This document shows, one piece after another, positions 1-10,608 of a stretch of 64,000 nt of DNA. Position 1 is the stretch's first letter. Each line of letters begins with the position of its first letter. The position numbers and the translations under genes are program-made. Source of the stretch: Neonectria sp. B-13 (taxonomy: Eukaryota; Ascomycota; Sordariomycetes; Hypocreales; Nectriaceae); the NCBI GenBank assembly GCA_002682825.1, contig NOKP01000004.1:989607-1053606 (forward strand). The letters are read 5' to 3'. The notes under the pieces were generated by a model. That model was not told the origin of the DNA and did not search any database. It was given only the letters and a program-made list of their open reading frames with translations.

Positions 1-817
1 CATACTGGACTACGTGATTATGGGAGGCGACGAAGCCGTGATCCACCAACGGGGAGAGAGTAGCGTGCGAGGGTTCACAGAGCAAGGGCTAGTTGTCGCC
101 CTGCTAAGGCTCAAATCTCAATTGTTACTCAATGCCAAGCTTTGCCTTCGGCATCTCAGACTGCATTGATGAATCCCTGGCCGAGCGGCTGGCAACTGCG
201 GAGGACGGTGAAAGATATAGTCGTGTCGTGGTACAGCGTAATGCCAAGTAAGGAAGATGTCATGGGTCAAAAACAGCACCGAAAATGCTAAGTTCCATAG
301 ATCTCCAGTGTTGTGAACTTGTAAGTCGTGAGTAGGTGGACACTCGCTTCTTAGCCTTCTTAGCCTTGTCGTGATGGCGGCGCTGTTGGCCCACGCTTCT
401 GGTTAGCTTGATCACTCGCTTTAGTCACTCAAGCTCTACCATTGTATTCGCGGTCGGCATATAATTACATTCAGGTTGACATGACTGTTTCACCAAAGAC
501 CCTGTCAGCATCCATCACCATTCCAACGATTAAAGTAATTCTCTGGCTGTGCCCAGTCACCACGCATGATCGATTGGGAAAGCCAGGAACGAGGCACGGT
601 AATAAGGATATCTCTGCGTGGCTCGAGCACTGTACCAGATTTGCTTTTTCATCGTCATCCCTCCCACCCAACCGGTTTTCAACGACGTTCAAAATGCTGG
701 ACTTGGGGTGTCGCTGGTGTGGTGGTCAATTCGGCATTTACCATGTTAGGTTTATAACGAGGGTCAGTGGTGCTTGTTTCCAATCGACTAGCTTAGTCAC
801 TCCAATAACATCGGATG
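1..817. other. intergenic, no gene seen
   Basis: Stops are frequent in all frames. The longest open stretches lack an ATG start, codon bias or recognisable protein pattern, and no intron signals join them. Nothing else is supported here. Confidence 0.5.
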
Positions 818-903
818 TCCGATATAGTGTAGTGGACTATCATACCGCGTTTTCATTCCGAAAATGTGCCGCGGGGACCGGGGTTCGATTCCCCGTATCG
901 GAG
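818..903 (+). tRNA. tRNA-Glu(UUC) with a 13-nt intron
   Basis: Decodes GAA. A seven-base acceptor stem pairs 818-824 with 896-902, and G903 is the discriminator. The anticodon stem pairs CCGCG (845-849) with CGCGG (870-874). The anticodon TTC is at 852-854. A 13-nt intron sits at 856-868, one base 3' of the anticodon, the standard nuclear position cut by the tRNA splicing endonuclease. The T arm carries a canonical B box around 883-893. A T-run follows at once. The tRNA call is from direct folding and is secure. The intron borders could shift by a base. Confidence 0.93.
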
Positions 904-912
904 TTTCTTTTT
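904..912 (+). terminator. RNA polymerase III T-run terminator
   Basis: A T-rich stretch with five consecutive T residues (908-912) begins directly after the tRNA discriminator base, as expected for Pol III termination. Confidence 0.75.
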
Positions 913-1493
913 ACCGTTCTGAGCATCTCAGGCACTTCAATATGTTTCTTCTTGTCGTCTGGGCATGTTGTTGTGTTTTTGCATCGCTTGAGTGTTAGTT
1001 GTTTGGGACGGATGCGTGCCGAGAATGAGGGTCGGAATTGTGGGGCCGACGCCCAACCTTAATGCCTCAGGCCGGAACCTGGCCACAGGTCAGAGGAATA
1101 CGGCGCATCAAGGGAAATGTTTAGTTAAAATAGTAAAATAAACTTGATGGCTCATTGCTGATATTCAAAACGGTTCTCACATTTTCTGTGACATTAAATT
1201 TTAGATGGAGGATGCACGCAACTGGCAAAACCCGCTGCCCCACGATCGCAACGGCGGTGCTTCAGGCGGAACCCTCTGCCACAGTGTCCAGGATTGTACC
1301 TTAAGCGCTGAAAGCCGTGGCGATTACTTCCATTAACTTACCTACTCACAACTGCATCACTGAACTGCAATGGAAGTGGGGTAATATGCTTGTCGCGCGG
1401 TAATGCTCATGAATTTCCAATTTAAGCATGCTGCTCAATACAGAAGGGCAGTATTTCCCTCTCATGCCAAACTGAGCCAAAACCAACCGTCCC
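913..1493. other. intergenic, no gene seen
   Basis: There are no convincing reading frames or RNA structures. The stretch lies between the tRNA-Glu and the 3' end of a frame-broken gene on the minus strand. Confidence 0.5.
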
Positions 1494-2223
1494 TCAGTTC
1501 CATTCGTGAGCAAAAAGCGTGGTATAGCCAGGCTCCCTCTGCGTATGAGTATTCGCCTCCTCGTTTCCGGCTTTGAGCTGGGACTTGCTCTCAGCTATAT
1601 TCCTTGTAGACGATTTGGTCACTGTGACCAAGTTGTTTGTGATGACGGTAAGAGCTTCCCGTTGCTTTTCATCGCGAGTCTCATTTGCAAGCGTCTGAAG
1701 ATCCTTCACCGACTGCTTCAGCGTGTCAATAGAGATGAAAGCGATGGTAGGTATGTCGTGCTTGACGACGTAGGTAAACTCGGTCAAGTCTTCTTTGGCT
1801 GACATGATGGCCGACTTGATGTCTTCGACCCATCTTCCTGGACGGTGTGACACCACAGCCACAAACGCCCTTCTCACTCTCTGGGAGAACACGGATATTT
1901 TCCTCTGTGAGCCACTCCTTCATCTTAGCAGCGAGAACTGGTTGATCTGCATCCCGGGCTCCCATCATCTCAAATAGTCCTTCAGCGGAGGCCATGCCGT
2001 CTTCTCGGGTAATTTTCTGTTGGACTTGAACTGTCTTCGGCTCGGGAGACAGGGTCAACATTGGGGGTATGTCCGACTGGTAATCGCGAAGCGTCTCTAT
2101 TATTCCGAGGTCGTTGAACCTTGGACGGGAGCCTTGACTAGTAGCAGACCGTTGGCCTCTTGGTGATAAGTGTGGCCTGGTAGCTGAGCGTTTGGCACGT
2201 ATGACTACTATTGGATCTTGTCT
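1494..2223 (-). pseudogene. hypothetical protein gene, frame-broken
   Basis: Two overlapping coding-like frames abut on the minus strand. The upstream frame is open from 2223, with its first in-frame ATG at 2061 (MLTLSPEPKT), and stays protein-like to about 1890 (KMKEWLTEENIR). The sense then moves to another frame, from FSQRVRRAF to a TGA at 1494-1496. The joined product would be a hydrophilic helical protein of about 180 residues, with a stretch ending LKQSVKDLQTLANETR. No intron of workable length can explain the change of frame near 1885-1895. An in-frame TAA at 2224-2226 limits the 5' side, although a CT-rich CAG acceptor just above leaves room for another exon. No family was recognised. 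It is either a pseudogene or a gene with a sequencing indel. Confidence 0.4.
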
Positions 2224-3096
2224 TTACACCGCGGGAAGTTTGAAATCTGAGAAGAGGGAGCTAAGGTCAGTTGAAAGGTATTAGAAAGACAATAACAACT
2301 GACAGGTAACTTGTAGGCCCTCTGTAGACCACTAGTATCTAGCTCGGATCAGTAGCTTATGGGCTGTCTCTTGGTTGATCTTGTTCTGTCGAAAGACTAT
2401 ATGGTGTAAGGGGACAAGTGCAATTGGGAAGTTGGGTCGCTGAGTCGAGTGTTGTTTTCTTTTCAATTTGGATGACGTATTTGATTTTATCAGGCCCTCG
2501 GACAAAACCCTAATGTGAAGTGCGTCTGTATTGTGTGCTCTGAATTATATAGGATATATAGGCAAACTTCCGGTGATGCTCTAAAACCCCTCCTCGCCCC
2601 CTCACGTCTTTGGGAGTGATTCATTGCATGTGAACTGTTTTTATTTCGAGGAGTGATTATACGGAGCTTTAGTGCATCGGAACTTTCGTTCTGCCACCAA
2701 ATATTTCCACTTCTCCCATCCCTTCACCACCACAACTTTACGACTCCACGACTCCATCACCACCACAACTATAACTGAGCACTATCGCTACTCCCCACTA
2801 TCGTGCTTAAACACATCGAAGTCATCACACCCCACCTCTCAAGTCCTCAGGTGGAGGTCAGGTTACTGTGAGCAACATCGAGACGGTGAGTCCTAATGAT
2901 TTGACCCAACTACATGACTGTACCGATATTAATCTTAGGTACAGGTTTCGATCCACCTAGGCAAGGTCCAAAACTTTCAAATCGACATCCTAGCTGAGCT
3001 TCAGTGAGTCTTCCACTTGATTGAGCTCATCTGTGACTCAATCTCGTTCTCTTTCATCCCATAACTTGAAGTCTGCCCGAGAACCCTCTTTAAACA
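2224..3096. other. 5' region of the next gene, possible extra exons
   Basis: The first part is AT-rich with no gene. From about 2720 there is CACCACCACAACT twice and CT-rich sequence, as in fungal 5' leaders. Two phase-matched coding-like pieces occur at 2811-2885 and 2939-3003, separated by a GTGAGT..TTAG intron (2886-2938). A second intron (3004-3113) would join them in frame to the exon starting at 3114. No ATG lies in frame between the TAA at 2808-2810 and this segment, so it may be leader or lack its first exon. Confidence 0.35.
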
Positions 3097-3649
3097 ATGA
3101 TGGTGTCTCCCAGCGTATCAAGACGCCGATCCTCCTTGAGCAAGGATGGAGCCTCCACTGGAGAAGAGGCGGATCCATCCGCGCAGGCAATCGCAAAGAT
3201 CATTGAAGACCTCGACTTCTTCTACCAGATTTTTGAAGTGTATTTTCTCAGCTCTAGAAAGGCTCCGCTTGTCAGCCGCTCCAAGAACATCCAGGCGAAC
3301 AATGATGCTTTCGAGGCATTCTGCAAGACAGAGATTTTGCAGAGACTGAGCGAGCTGGTGTGCTAAACATAAAGCTTTAGTCCAAACCGTTACTAACCTC
3401 ATTACAGAGGCTCTCCTCGGCTTGATTACCACACTCAACAAGAATCACGCGGTTGGCCTGTATGGTACTTTGAGAAAGAAGGATAAGGCAGAAAATTCGA
3501 CGAATAAGAAGGTGGTCAAAACCGTGACTACAAGCTTTCAGACCGACGTCAGCCAGTCGACCGAGGAGAACTCTCCTCCCAAGCAATCCAGCCGCCAGAA
3601 CACGGCTTCCTTTCTATATGATCAGATAAGAGAACACGCACACCTCTAG
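3097..3649 (+). CDS. hypothetical small protein, two exons
   Basis: Exons are 3097-3357 and 3410-3649. The intron (3358-3409) has a GTGTGC donor, a TACTAAC-like branch site and a phase-compatible acceptor ending ACAGAG. The product is about 166 residues: a basic Ser/Arg start, an amphipathic helical middle (AKIIEDLDFFYQIFEVYF) and a Lys/Ser/Thr-rich, Gln-rich tail ending at TAG. No signal peptide or membrane segment is evident and no family was recognised. The start is uncertain. An alternative model skips the tandem ATG at 3097, splices 2939-3003 to 3114-3357, and keeps the same frame. Gene likely real, 5' end weak. Confidence 0.5.
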
Positions 3650-4004
3650 GTCCATAGTCGGTGGTGGAAATCGAAATATTGACCTTCCTTGCCTAGCAAT
3701 GCGGAGATCCACAAACCTCGTTGTCTACTGACCTCTTCATCCTCCACCAACCGTTGCATACCTCACCACCCACCCACCCACTCGCTCGCTCACTAATACT
3801 TCTCTCCTTTCAAGGCACTCTTTGTTCGCTCAAAGAGCCCTGGCTCAATTACTTCAACTCGCTCAAGGAACTGCTCCCAACTCTTCTTCTGGACCCGCCG
3901 ACCGTTGTTGTTCTGGACCCAGTCGACAACGCAGTAGCTAGAGAGACATCGTCAACACGAGCAACAGGGGGTGTCTTAAAATAGGGGCAACGGAAGAAGC
4001 AGGA
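3650..4004. other. short intergenic, possible stray exon
   Basis: A good intron 3' end (CACTAATAC, then CT-rich tract, then TTTCAAG) lies at about 3793-3814. It is followed by sequence open in more than one plus-strand frame to about 3960. No matching 5' exon could be identified, so no gene is called. Confidence 0.3.
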
Positions 4005-4986
4005 TTAAGGGAAAACAGTTGGTGGGACATACTCTTTGATTTGGCAGTCCGAGATGTACCGGCCATGGCTCTCGGGACCGGCCTGCATGGCGTGCAAAAT
4101 GGTCCGGCTACCCATTTCGGCAGTCCTGCCGACGAGAGCGTTGAATATTCGAAGCTGAATCCGGAAGAGTAGGGTGCTATATCTTGCCAGGCCCGTGTTA
4201 CAGAGGCCGGGACTCAGGAGGTTGATGACGACGCCCGTCTCGGAGTACGGGAACATCTCGGCCAATTCACGGGCGACGAGAATCTTGTACAGGTTGGACA
4301 CGGAGTACCTTTAATGCAATCAAATCAGCTCGAAGCCATCCAAATCGCTGCTCGATACGTTCATACCTTCTCGGCGTCGGAGTCATGGGGGATTCTCCCT
4401 CACGATTGAGCGCAGCGAACGCTCCGCCCTCTGCATCAACAAGCTCCATGGCATCAGGATGCTCAAAGGCCAGCCCACTCGTCAACAGGATCATGTGAGG
4501 CGTGCCCCCGAATTTCTTCTCCGTCTCCCTCATCTTGGGCAACAGATGCATTGCCAGAATGACGGTGCCGAAGACGTTGCCGGCAACCGTACTCTCGTAC
4601 CCCTCCTTATTCGTCTTGAAAACATCAACCGCAACAGCGGCATTTTGCACAACCCCATCGAGACGGTCGAGCTCGTCGGACGCCCGCTTTGTGAAGGCGC
4701 GAACTGAGTCCCAAACTGTGGTGTCGAGGTACCAGACGTCGATGGCGACGCTGTCACGAACTCCCGTGGCGGACTCAATCTATTCCTTGGCTTCTTGGCC
4801 TTTGGGAAGGGAGCGGACGGCAAGGATGAGGCGCGAGGGCCCGAGACGGGCGACGTGGAGGGCTGCCTCGCGGCCGATGCCGTGGTTAGAGCCGGTGATG
4901 ATGAAGGTCTTGTCGGCGACGTGGGATTCGGTGAGGAGGATGGGGAGGTTTTGGCGTTGGGCGTGGATGAACTCTCTGGTATCCAT
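4005..4986 (-). pseudogene. short-chain dehydrogenase/reductase with in-frame TAG
   Basis: Exons are 4367-4986 and 4005-4308. The intron is 4309-4366 (GTATGA..AAG). Together they total 924 nt, or 307 residues, typical of retinol-dehydrogenase-like fungal SDRs that reduce or oxidise carbonyl/hydroxyl substrates with NAD(P). The Rossmann motif TGSNHGIG is near residues 31-38 and the NAG-like segment (QNAAV) follows. One in-frame TAG (4780-4782, codon 69) interrupts the frame between AKE and IESATG. The reading frame and splice phase are otherwise perfect. The catalytic YxxxK is YSVSN, so the active-site Lys appears replaced by Asn. A predictor might remove the stop with a 39-nt GTCCGC..TAG intron, but that would delete conserved cofactor-binding sequence. 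It is either a pseudogene or a UAG-edited gene. Confidence 0.75.
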
Positions 4987-5734
4987 GGTGAATAGCGATA
5001 TGGAGAATACTGAGATGGCTTGTAGGAATTCGGATTAGGGGGAAGAAAGATGGCAAAGTAAGGATAGTACAACAGTTCCAGGAGACATCAATAGGAGAGG
5101 TGCGGACTGGGAACATTTATATATCCACCGTAATGGGGTCTCTGCCTCGTAAGACACGGAGTTTGAAGTATCTCTAGTCCGTCCAAGACCTAACTCCGTC
5201 CGGGCCCCATCTTCCTGTTCGAAAATTCTTATAGATATCCCATGGTTGCGAGGTTAACCTCCTTGCATCTGGTCATGCTCTGCCCCCTGACTCGGTGAGA
5301 GACCAATGAGAGAGCGATTTCCCCTTCTGGAAAGGATCCGCAAGCACTACACCGAGGGGTCTGTTGCTCGGTGGAACTAGTCCTCCCCGTATTCACCGAG
5401 ATACGAAAAGGTAAGCGTCATGTTCCATACAGCTGGATCGCTTCATCCCCGATTTGAAGGCTGAACTGGAACTTCAACGTGGCAATTCCATAGTATTTTT
5501 TACGCGTGATTGCCTATCTATTAATCTACTTATTTCGTCTGAGTTGAGTGTCTATGATGACTACGGTACGCGGGAGGAAACGAACGCAGAGTAAAGAGAT
5601 AAATAGACAATAGAATATAGATAACATTACAGGCGGAACAGCGAGGGCTTCGCCAGCCAGGGTTGGTGAAATTACTAATAGGATTTATTAAATGATACCC
5701 TACTAAACACTAAGAGTATTAGTTGGTATTGACG
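4987..5734. other. intergenic, promoter of the SDR gene
   Basis: Contains the SDR upstream region on the minus strand, then AT-rich sequence leading into the 3' end of the transcription-factor gene. No reading frame of note. Confidence 0.5.
5116..5124 (-). promoter_or_regulatory. TATA-like box of the SDR gene
   Basis: On the minus strand this reads ATATATAAA, about 130 bp upstream of the SDR ATG. That is a usual distance in this window: the dioxygenase and GH3 genes have similar boxes at about 115-125 bp. Confidence 0.4.
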
Positions 5735-7255
5735 TCAATTTCCAACCCTCGTGCCAGCGTTCTCCCACATCCGCTTCCCAATCTCGTCGTGAACCGAGTG
5801 AACCCACGGAGCGCGCTTCAACTCCTCCAGCACATCTTTCCACGTCGACAACCCCATCACGCTCCCCGTCCTCGCCACAGCTGGCAGTAACCAGTGGCTA
5901 TCGGTATCATCGCCCCACATGCACAAGCCCCCAACGAACAGCAGCCACAGTACAAGCGCGTCCGGACACGCCCCGTCGCCGTCCAGCTTCTCGATGTACG
6001 TCTGCACCCGCTGGGCGAGCTGTTGGTAGCGCAGGTACCTGCGTCGTCCGAACTGGAACATGAAGCTACCGACAAAGGCGACGAGGCCGAAGAAACACAC
6101 CTGCTGGACTTCAGTGAAACTCTCAGACTCTGTCTCGTCGACGCGGAGCAGGCGGTAGAGCAGCGACAGAATGATTGCTTGGAACTCGAAGGCGTCGGCT
6201 TTGGGGGAGTCTGGGTCACGGTTGAAGAGCGCGTTGGCGTTGAGGGTGTCGATTACTAGTTGGTGCGTGTCGCTTAAGGGATCCTTCGGGAAGACACGGA
6301 GAAGATGGTGGTATCGTTCATCGATGCCTTCGGTTGTCGAGGGTACGATGTGTCGGGGCATATCGACGTAGTAGAAGCGGGGTGATTCGCCGCTTAGGAG
6401 GGAATATTCGAGGTCGGCCCTTGAGAGTTGTCAGCGACGATGCGGGCATATTCTATATGGGCACTCACCTGCAAATCTTCTGCAGGATGCTTACTGCGCC
6501 TTCAAACGAACTGAGACCTCCCCGAAGCTCTACCATTTGCTGCAGTCCATCGAGGTGAATCTTATTGCGCCTGAGATCGCCACGTAGGCTTTCTTGGATG
6601 CTTAGTACGGCGGTGAGCCCAACTGTCATGTCCGTGACTGCATCTTTGCTACCCAACCGCTTGTTCATGAGCTGGAATGTGCGGGAGAGATGGGCCAAGG
6701 CGGTAGGAGACTCCCGGGTTTTCCGTAAGAAGAAGTCGATACAGGTGTTCGTCATGGCGATAGAGAAGTGGAAGTCTACGCGCGTCAATATGGCCCAGCC
6801 GTCATCTCAGCCACCCGCCAGTATCTTAGGTCCGCGACTAACAAGCTTCATCGATAAAGAGACTCTGGAACCAGAGAGACTTGTAAACGTCCGTCGAATG
6901 GCAGAGTTCGCGCGGGTACAGGGCCTCTGCGATAACGAGGAAATCTAGCAAATCCCCATCAGCCTAATCCATCCCAGCATGGCAGACAAGACTCACATTG
7001 GTGAAGTCGCAGCTTCTGATAGGGTGTCCAAGTGTGTCCTGTCGCGAAAGCGGGAAGGCCGTCACCGACGCACTGGCTCAAGGCCATGGCGGCGCCATCC
7101 TCGGGCCTGACCTCACGCCTCTGGCTGGCTTTGGCTTGTGCGTTGTCTCGTTGGCACCGATGGAGATGTGTGCGTCCGACATGTCGACCCTTCATGACAT
7201 GGCTGCGGACCGTTTTCCGCGCTTTGGCGTCGTTGCCGACGAACTGGAAATGCAT
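5735..7255 (-). CDS. fungal transcription-factor-domain protein
   Basis: Four exons: 6997-7255, 6843-6944, 6469-6775 and 5735-6419. The introns are 6945-6996, 6776-6842 and 6420-6468, all GT-AG and phase-consistent. The total is 1353 nt, 450 residues. The start ATG at 7255 gives MHFQFVGND followed by RKTVRSHVMKGRH. This matches the N-terminus of the large ascomycete family that carries a fungal-specific transcription-factor middle region (often labelled tachykinin-like in databases) but no Zn2Cys6 cluster. A conserved block reads FLVIAEALYPRELCHS, and the C-terminal half is a helical bundle. It is probably nuclear; targets are unknown. It has its own upstream region and no operon-like partner. 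Confidence 0.75.
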
Positions 7256-8084
7256 CGCGACAATAGGGCGGCTCGCTGGGCCGGCACGTTCACGCACGTA
7301 ACGTAACTTGGGTGACGATAGGTAGTCTGGACTATTGCAGGATATGTTCCTGAGCAACGGATGGTGACATGGATGGAGGTCATCGGATGACGGGATGGCC
7401 CGAGCATTCGGGGTGGAGATGAGTAATCCATCCGGCTCCGAAGCTCGCGCCGCCGCCGCGACTCCACCCGGAACGGATCATGTCAGCCCACATGGAGAGC
7501 TTTGCATTGGCGTTATGTTGGTCTTCTTCGGTGTCTGGCTTGACTCGATTTACCAGAAGGGCGGGCTCGAAAGGGTCGAAGAATGATTGGCCGGGACGAG
7601 TCGTTTGGGGGAAGACATGATGGAGGATGTTTAGTGACTAGATTGGGGTTGTATTATAGTATTTCACCAGCGGAATTCCACGTCAAATGTTAATGAATTT
7701 TTCCGACAACACACTGAGTAATTAAGAATCTAACGCACAGCTGAGCTGAGAGTGAGAGTAAAATCATTTCATTGGTGAATGCAGCTGTCGCCACCTGGCG
7801 CGGCTGTCGCAACTGTTGGCAGCTGGTTGCTCAGCTGCGTTGACTAGACCTAAACCTGAGGTGAGGAATAATTCCAAGTTTCCTGAACGCACCCCATTCA
7901 CGCAGCTCACTTTCGTGTCGATCTAAGGCATTTGGGCTTTTCTGCTGGTCTCTAACCTTTAATCCTCTCTGGCTTCCATCTTGCTTCTCACCCTCATTCT
8001 CCAACTTTCTGCCCCTAGCACAGATCTCTTCGCCCTTCAAGAATTTCTTTTCTGACTTCGACGACCGCTTGGACGTCAAACAAG
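7256..8084. other. divergent intergenic region
   Basis: Lies between two divergent genes. The final 200 bp is CT-rich, as expected for the leader of the gene starting at 8085. No coding potential beyond short chance frames. Confidence 0.5.
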
Positions 8085-10149
8085 ATGGTCAAACTCGGTA
8101 GAAGAAAAGAAGGACTTGAAGAGTTCCTCAACCGAGTTGGGGACACTGAGGATGGAACTCCTCACCCTGAGCTCGTCGAGCTCGACGAACTTTCAAAGGA
8201 GATGGATGAGGCTGCCCGTGGCTTCAGACACCATCCGTTATCGGTTCAAGTGGAACAAGACAACGAACTCACCGTCTATCGGCAGTGGGTAAGGAGCATC
8301 TTCGATGAGGCCAGCGATGACGCTTCCTTGGACAAAGTTTGCTTCCCCTGTCCAGGTACCGGGCCATGGCCCTTTGAGAAGCTGTTCGGCCAGCTCCGGC
8401 GATTTCTCGCCTCCGTCACATTGACTCATCTCCCCGATGCCGATGGAGATGACACTGTCATCCGTCCTATGCTGGAACATTTCCAGCGCAGCCTTCTGTT
8501 CTGGGTGGACAGAAAATACAGAGAGCGGGATATCCACCCTCCGCCACAGCAGGTCGTTCAAAAAAGCCTTGATGAGATCGTGCGATACTTGTATCATCAC
8601 TACAAGATCCGCGTTGCGAGATTCCAACCCAAGACATTCATCGGGCCTGGGGAGATACTACGAATGATGGACGTCGATATCAAAGAGACGAGATGCATCG
8701 AACTCGCAGAATGCCACCATCTAGCTTGGGCTTTTGGCCGATTGGCGGAACTCAAACCAAGTTCCTTGGGCCCTCCCAAGAACGTTGATCCAGAATACGA
8801 ATTCCCCTATCTCACGTGGCGAGACCTGGAAATCGAGAGAGCGAATGTCCCGGGCATGTTCTCGGTCAGAGTGACGATTCGAAACCTCGAGACCGATACG
8901 ATTGAGCCCGAGCGTCAGTACCAGAACAAGATACTCTCTCTGTAAGTCCTCGTCTTCAATTTGGCTACTGCTAAGCCAGTTTGTGGTACGGATAACTAAC
9001 TGTACCTATCTCAGGTGGCTCCAAAGCCCGACGGGAAGATGGAATCTCGAACTTTCCGTCCCTCATCGAATCCTGACGATCGCTCTCCGACGGGGTGTTC
9101 TCTGGGAGATCCAGACAATCGATGAGCTTTTCAACGGCGACAAGAAGTTCATCACCTTCAAACCGGAATTTCTCGACAAGCCAGTCCTAGTTGCGGGCAC
9201 AGATGGGGACTTGGGCGAGCCTATGGAATCAGAAGCCATCCTACATTACCTTCAGGCATGCGCAGAGAAGGTTGGAATTGCAGGACGCATTTGCTTGTCC
9301 AGCCTCCGAAAAGACCTCACAACAGATATGTCAGAGAACTTTGACGTCGCTCCGTCAATGATGAGCGAGTTTAACCAACGTGTCTTGGCCCAGGCCAAGC
9401 AGTATGTCGCCGATGCTCAACCTTCAAACGCCGACGCACTTCATCAAGAGGCCCAAACCACTGGAATAGACTTGGACGATGCGTTCGGTGAGCATTTCGT
9501 TATCGAAAGTAACGAGCAGGATGCAGAAGATCAGTTCAGAGACATTGAGCGTGGGGAAGAGGTGCAACACTTTCCTGACGAGGTATCCAAATCTATTGAG
9601 GAACTTGAGAAGATCGACTACACGACTGTCGCTCGCTGCGCGGTGGAAGTTTGGCTGCTTTTCGGCACGGGGGAATCTCGTTTTGACAAAACGACACCTT
9701 GCACGTCTTGCCTAGAGGACGAGACTATCGACAGCGAAACGAAGTCGAAGCGATACGATTCGGGCGAGCTCGGCCGTCACCTTTCCGGAGAATTCCATTC
9801 GAGGTTCGAGCAGTTCGCCCGATGCGCCCAGATCGTGGCACAGCGCAAGGGTCTTGGGGCAGTTCAGTGTGAGATTTGCGTGGCGATCGCCCCTACGGGC
9901 ACTCCTATTCCGGAGTACGATACGGTCGAAACACTTGAGAGACACGTCACATACTCTAGCTTGAGCCAGATACGAGCCATCGAGCCCTGGGATGCCTGGT
10001 GGGATTATGAACGTTCCGCTAAGCAGTCTACCGCTGAGCACTTCGCAATTGCCCACGAGGTGCTGAAGCGGGCGATGGGGTGGTATGAGAAGGATTTCCG
10101 AGGGATTGTCGAGCATAAAAAGCGGCGTCGAACTATCGATAGTGAATAA
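8085..10149 (+). CDS. DUF3435/FluG-like protein
   Basis: Exons are 8085-8941 and 9015-10149. The intron 8942-9014 has GTAAGT, a CTAAC branch site and TCAG. The product is 663 residues. The order of features resembles fungal DUF3435 (FluG-domain) proteins, which derive from tyrosine recombinases. These are a helical N-terminal half, a block around FPYLTWRDLEIE, a second block near FKPEFLDKPVLV, an Arg-containing SLRKDL segment, and a C-terminal part with CEIC..LERHV like a decayed C2H2 finger. DUF3435 proteins include captains of giant Starship transposons. Here an essential gene (ubc7) follows within 460 bp and no cargo or element ends are seen, so a stand-alone or domesticated copy is more likely. 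The family call is from pattern memory and is moderate. Confidence 0.6.
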
Positions 10150-10608
10150 CCGCTGCGAACGCTCACCCAACATTGTCGGGTTGTTGGAAGATCGCAAGCT
10201 GCTAGAGACTGTCTCGACGCTGGACGACCTGGGGGAGGTCGGTATTAGAACCACACTTGGTCGAGAGGGCCCATCTGTGAGACTTGTATAGAACAATGAG
10301 ATTGATCGAATCCGTTGGTCTGTTTGTGGTTGAGCCTCAATGAATCGACCGTGTTATGCTGTACTGTCGCATATTTGTAGAGATGGAAACGAAGGATGAC
10401 ACGCGAGGAGACTGGAGCCACCGCGGGGCATTCGACGGACCCCACCGACCCGCCACGAGCGCCTCCACCTCTTCCGAGACGGCGGGCCGCATCCTCAAGT
10501 CCAACCTCCACCTCGCACCTCCCACGTTCCGAGTCCAAGTCTCCGATTCCGCGGCACAATTACTCAACAACACAGTCCTCTCCTCGCCACTCCTCTCCTC
10601 GCCTCGTC
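10150..10608. other. intergenic, leader of ubc7
   Basis: GC- and CT-rich sequence upstream of the ubc7 ATG. Open frames here are chance extensions lacking conserved sequence. Confidence 0.45.

Noticed and set aside
442..1062. 206-codon open frame on the plus strand
   Set aside because: Begins with TTG, overlaps the tRNA gene, and has no coding character.
4743..4830. 39-nt GTCCGC..TAG intron removing the SDR stop codon
   Set aside because: Too short, weak donor, and it would delete conserved cofactor-binding residues.
8085..10149. Start of a Starship giant transposon
   Set aside because: Housekeeping genes follow directly and no cargo, terminal repeats or target duplication are visible.
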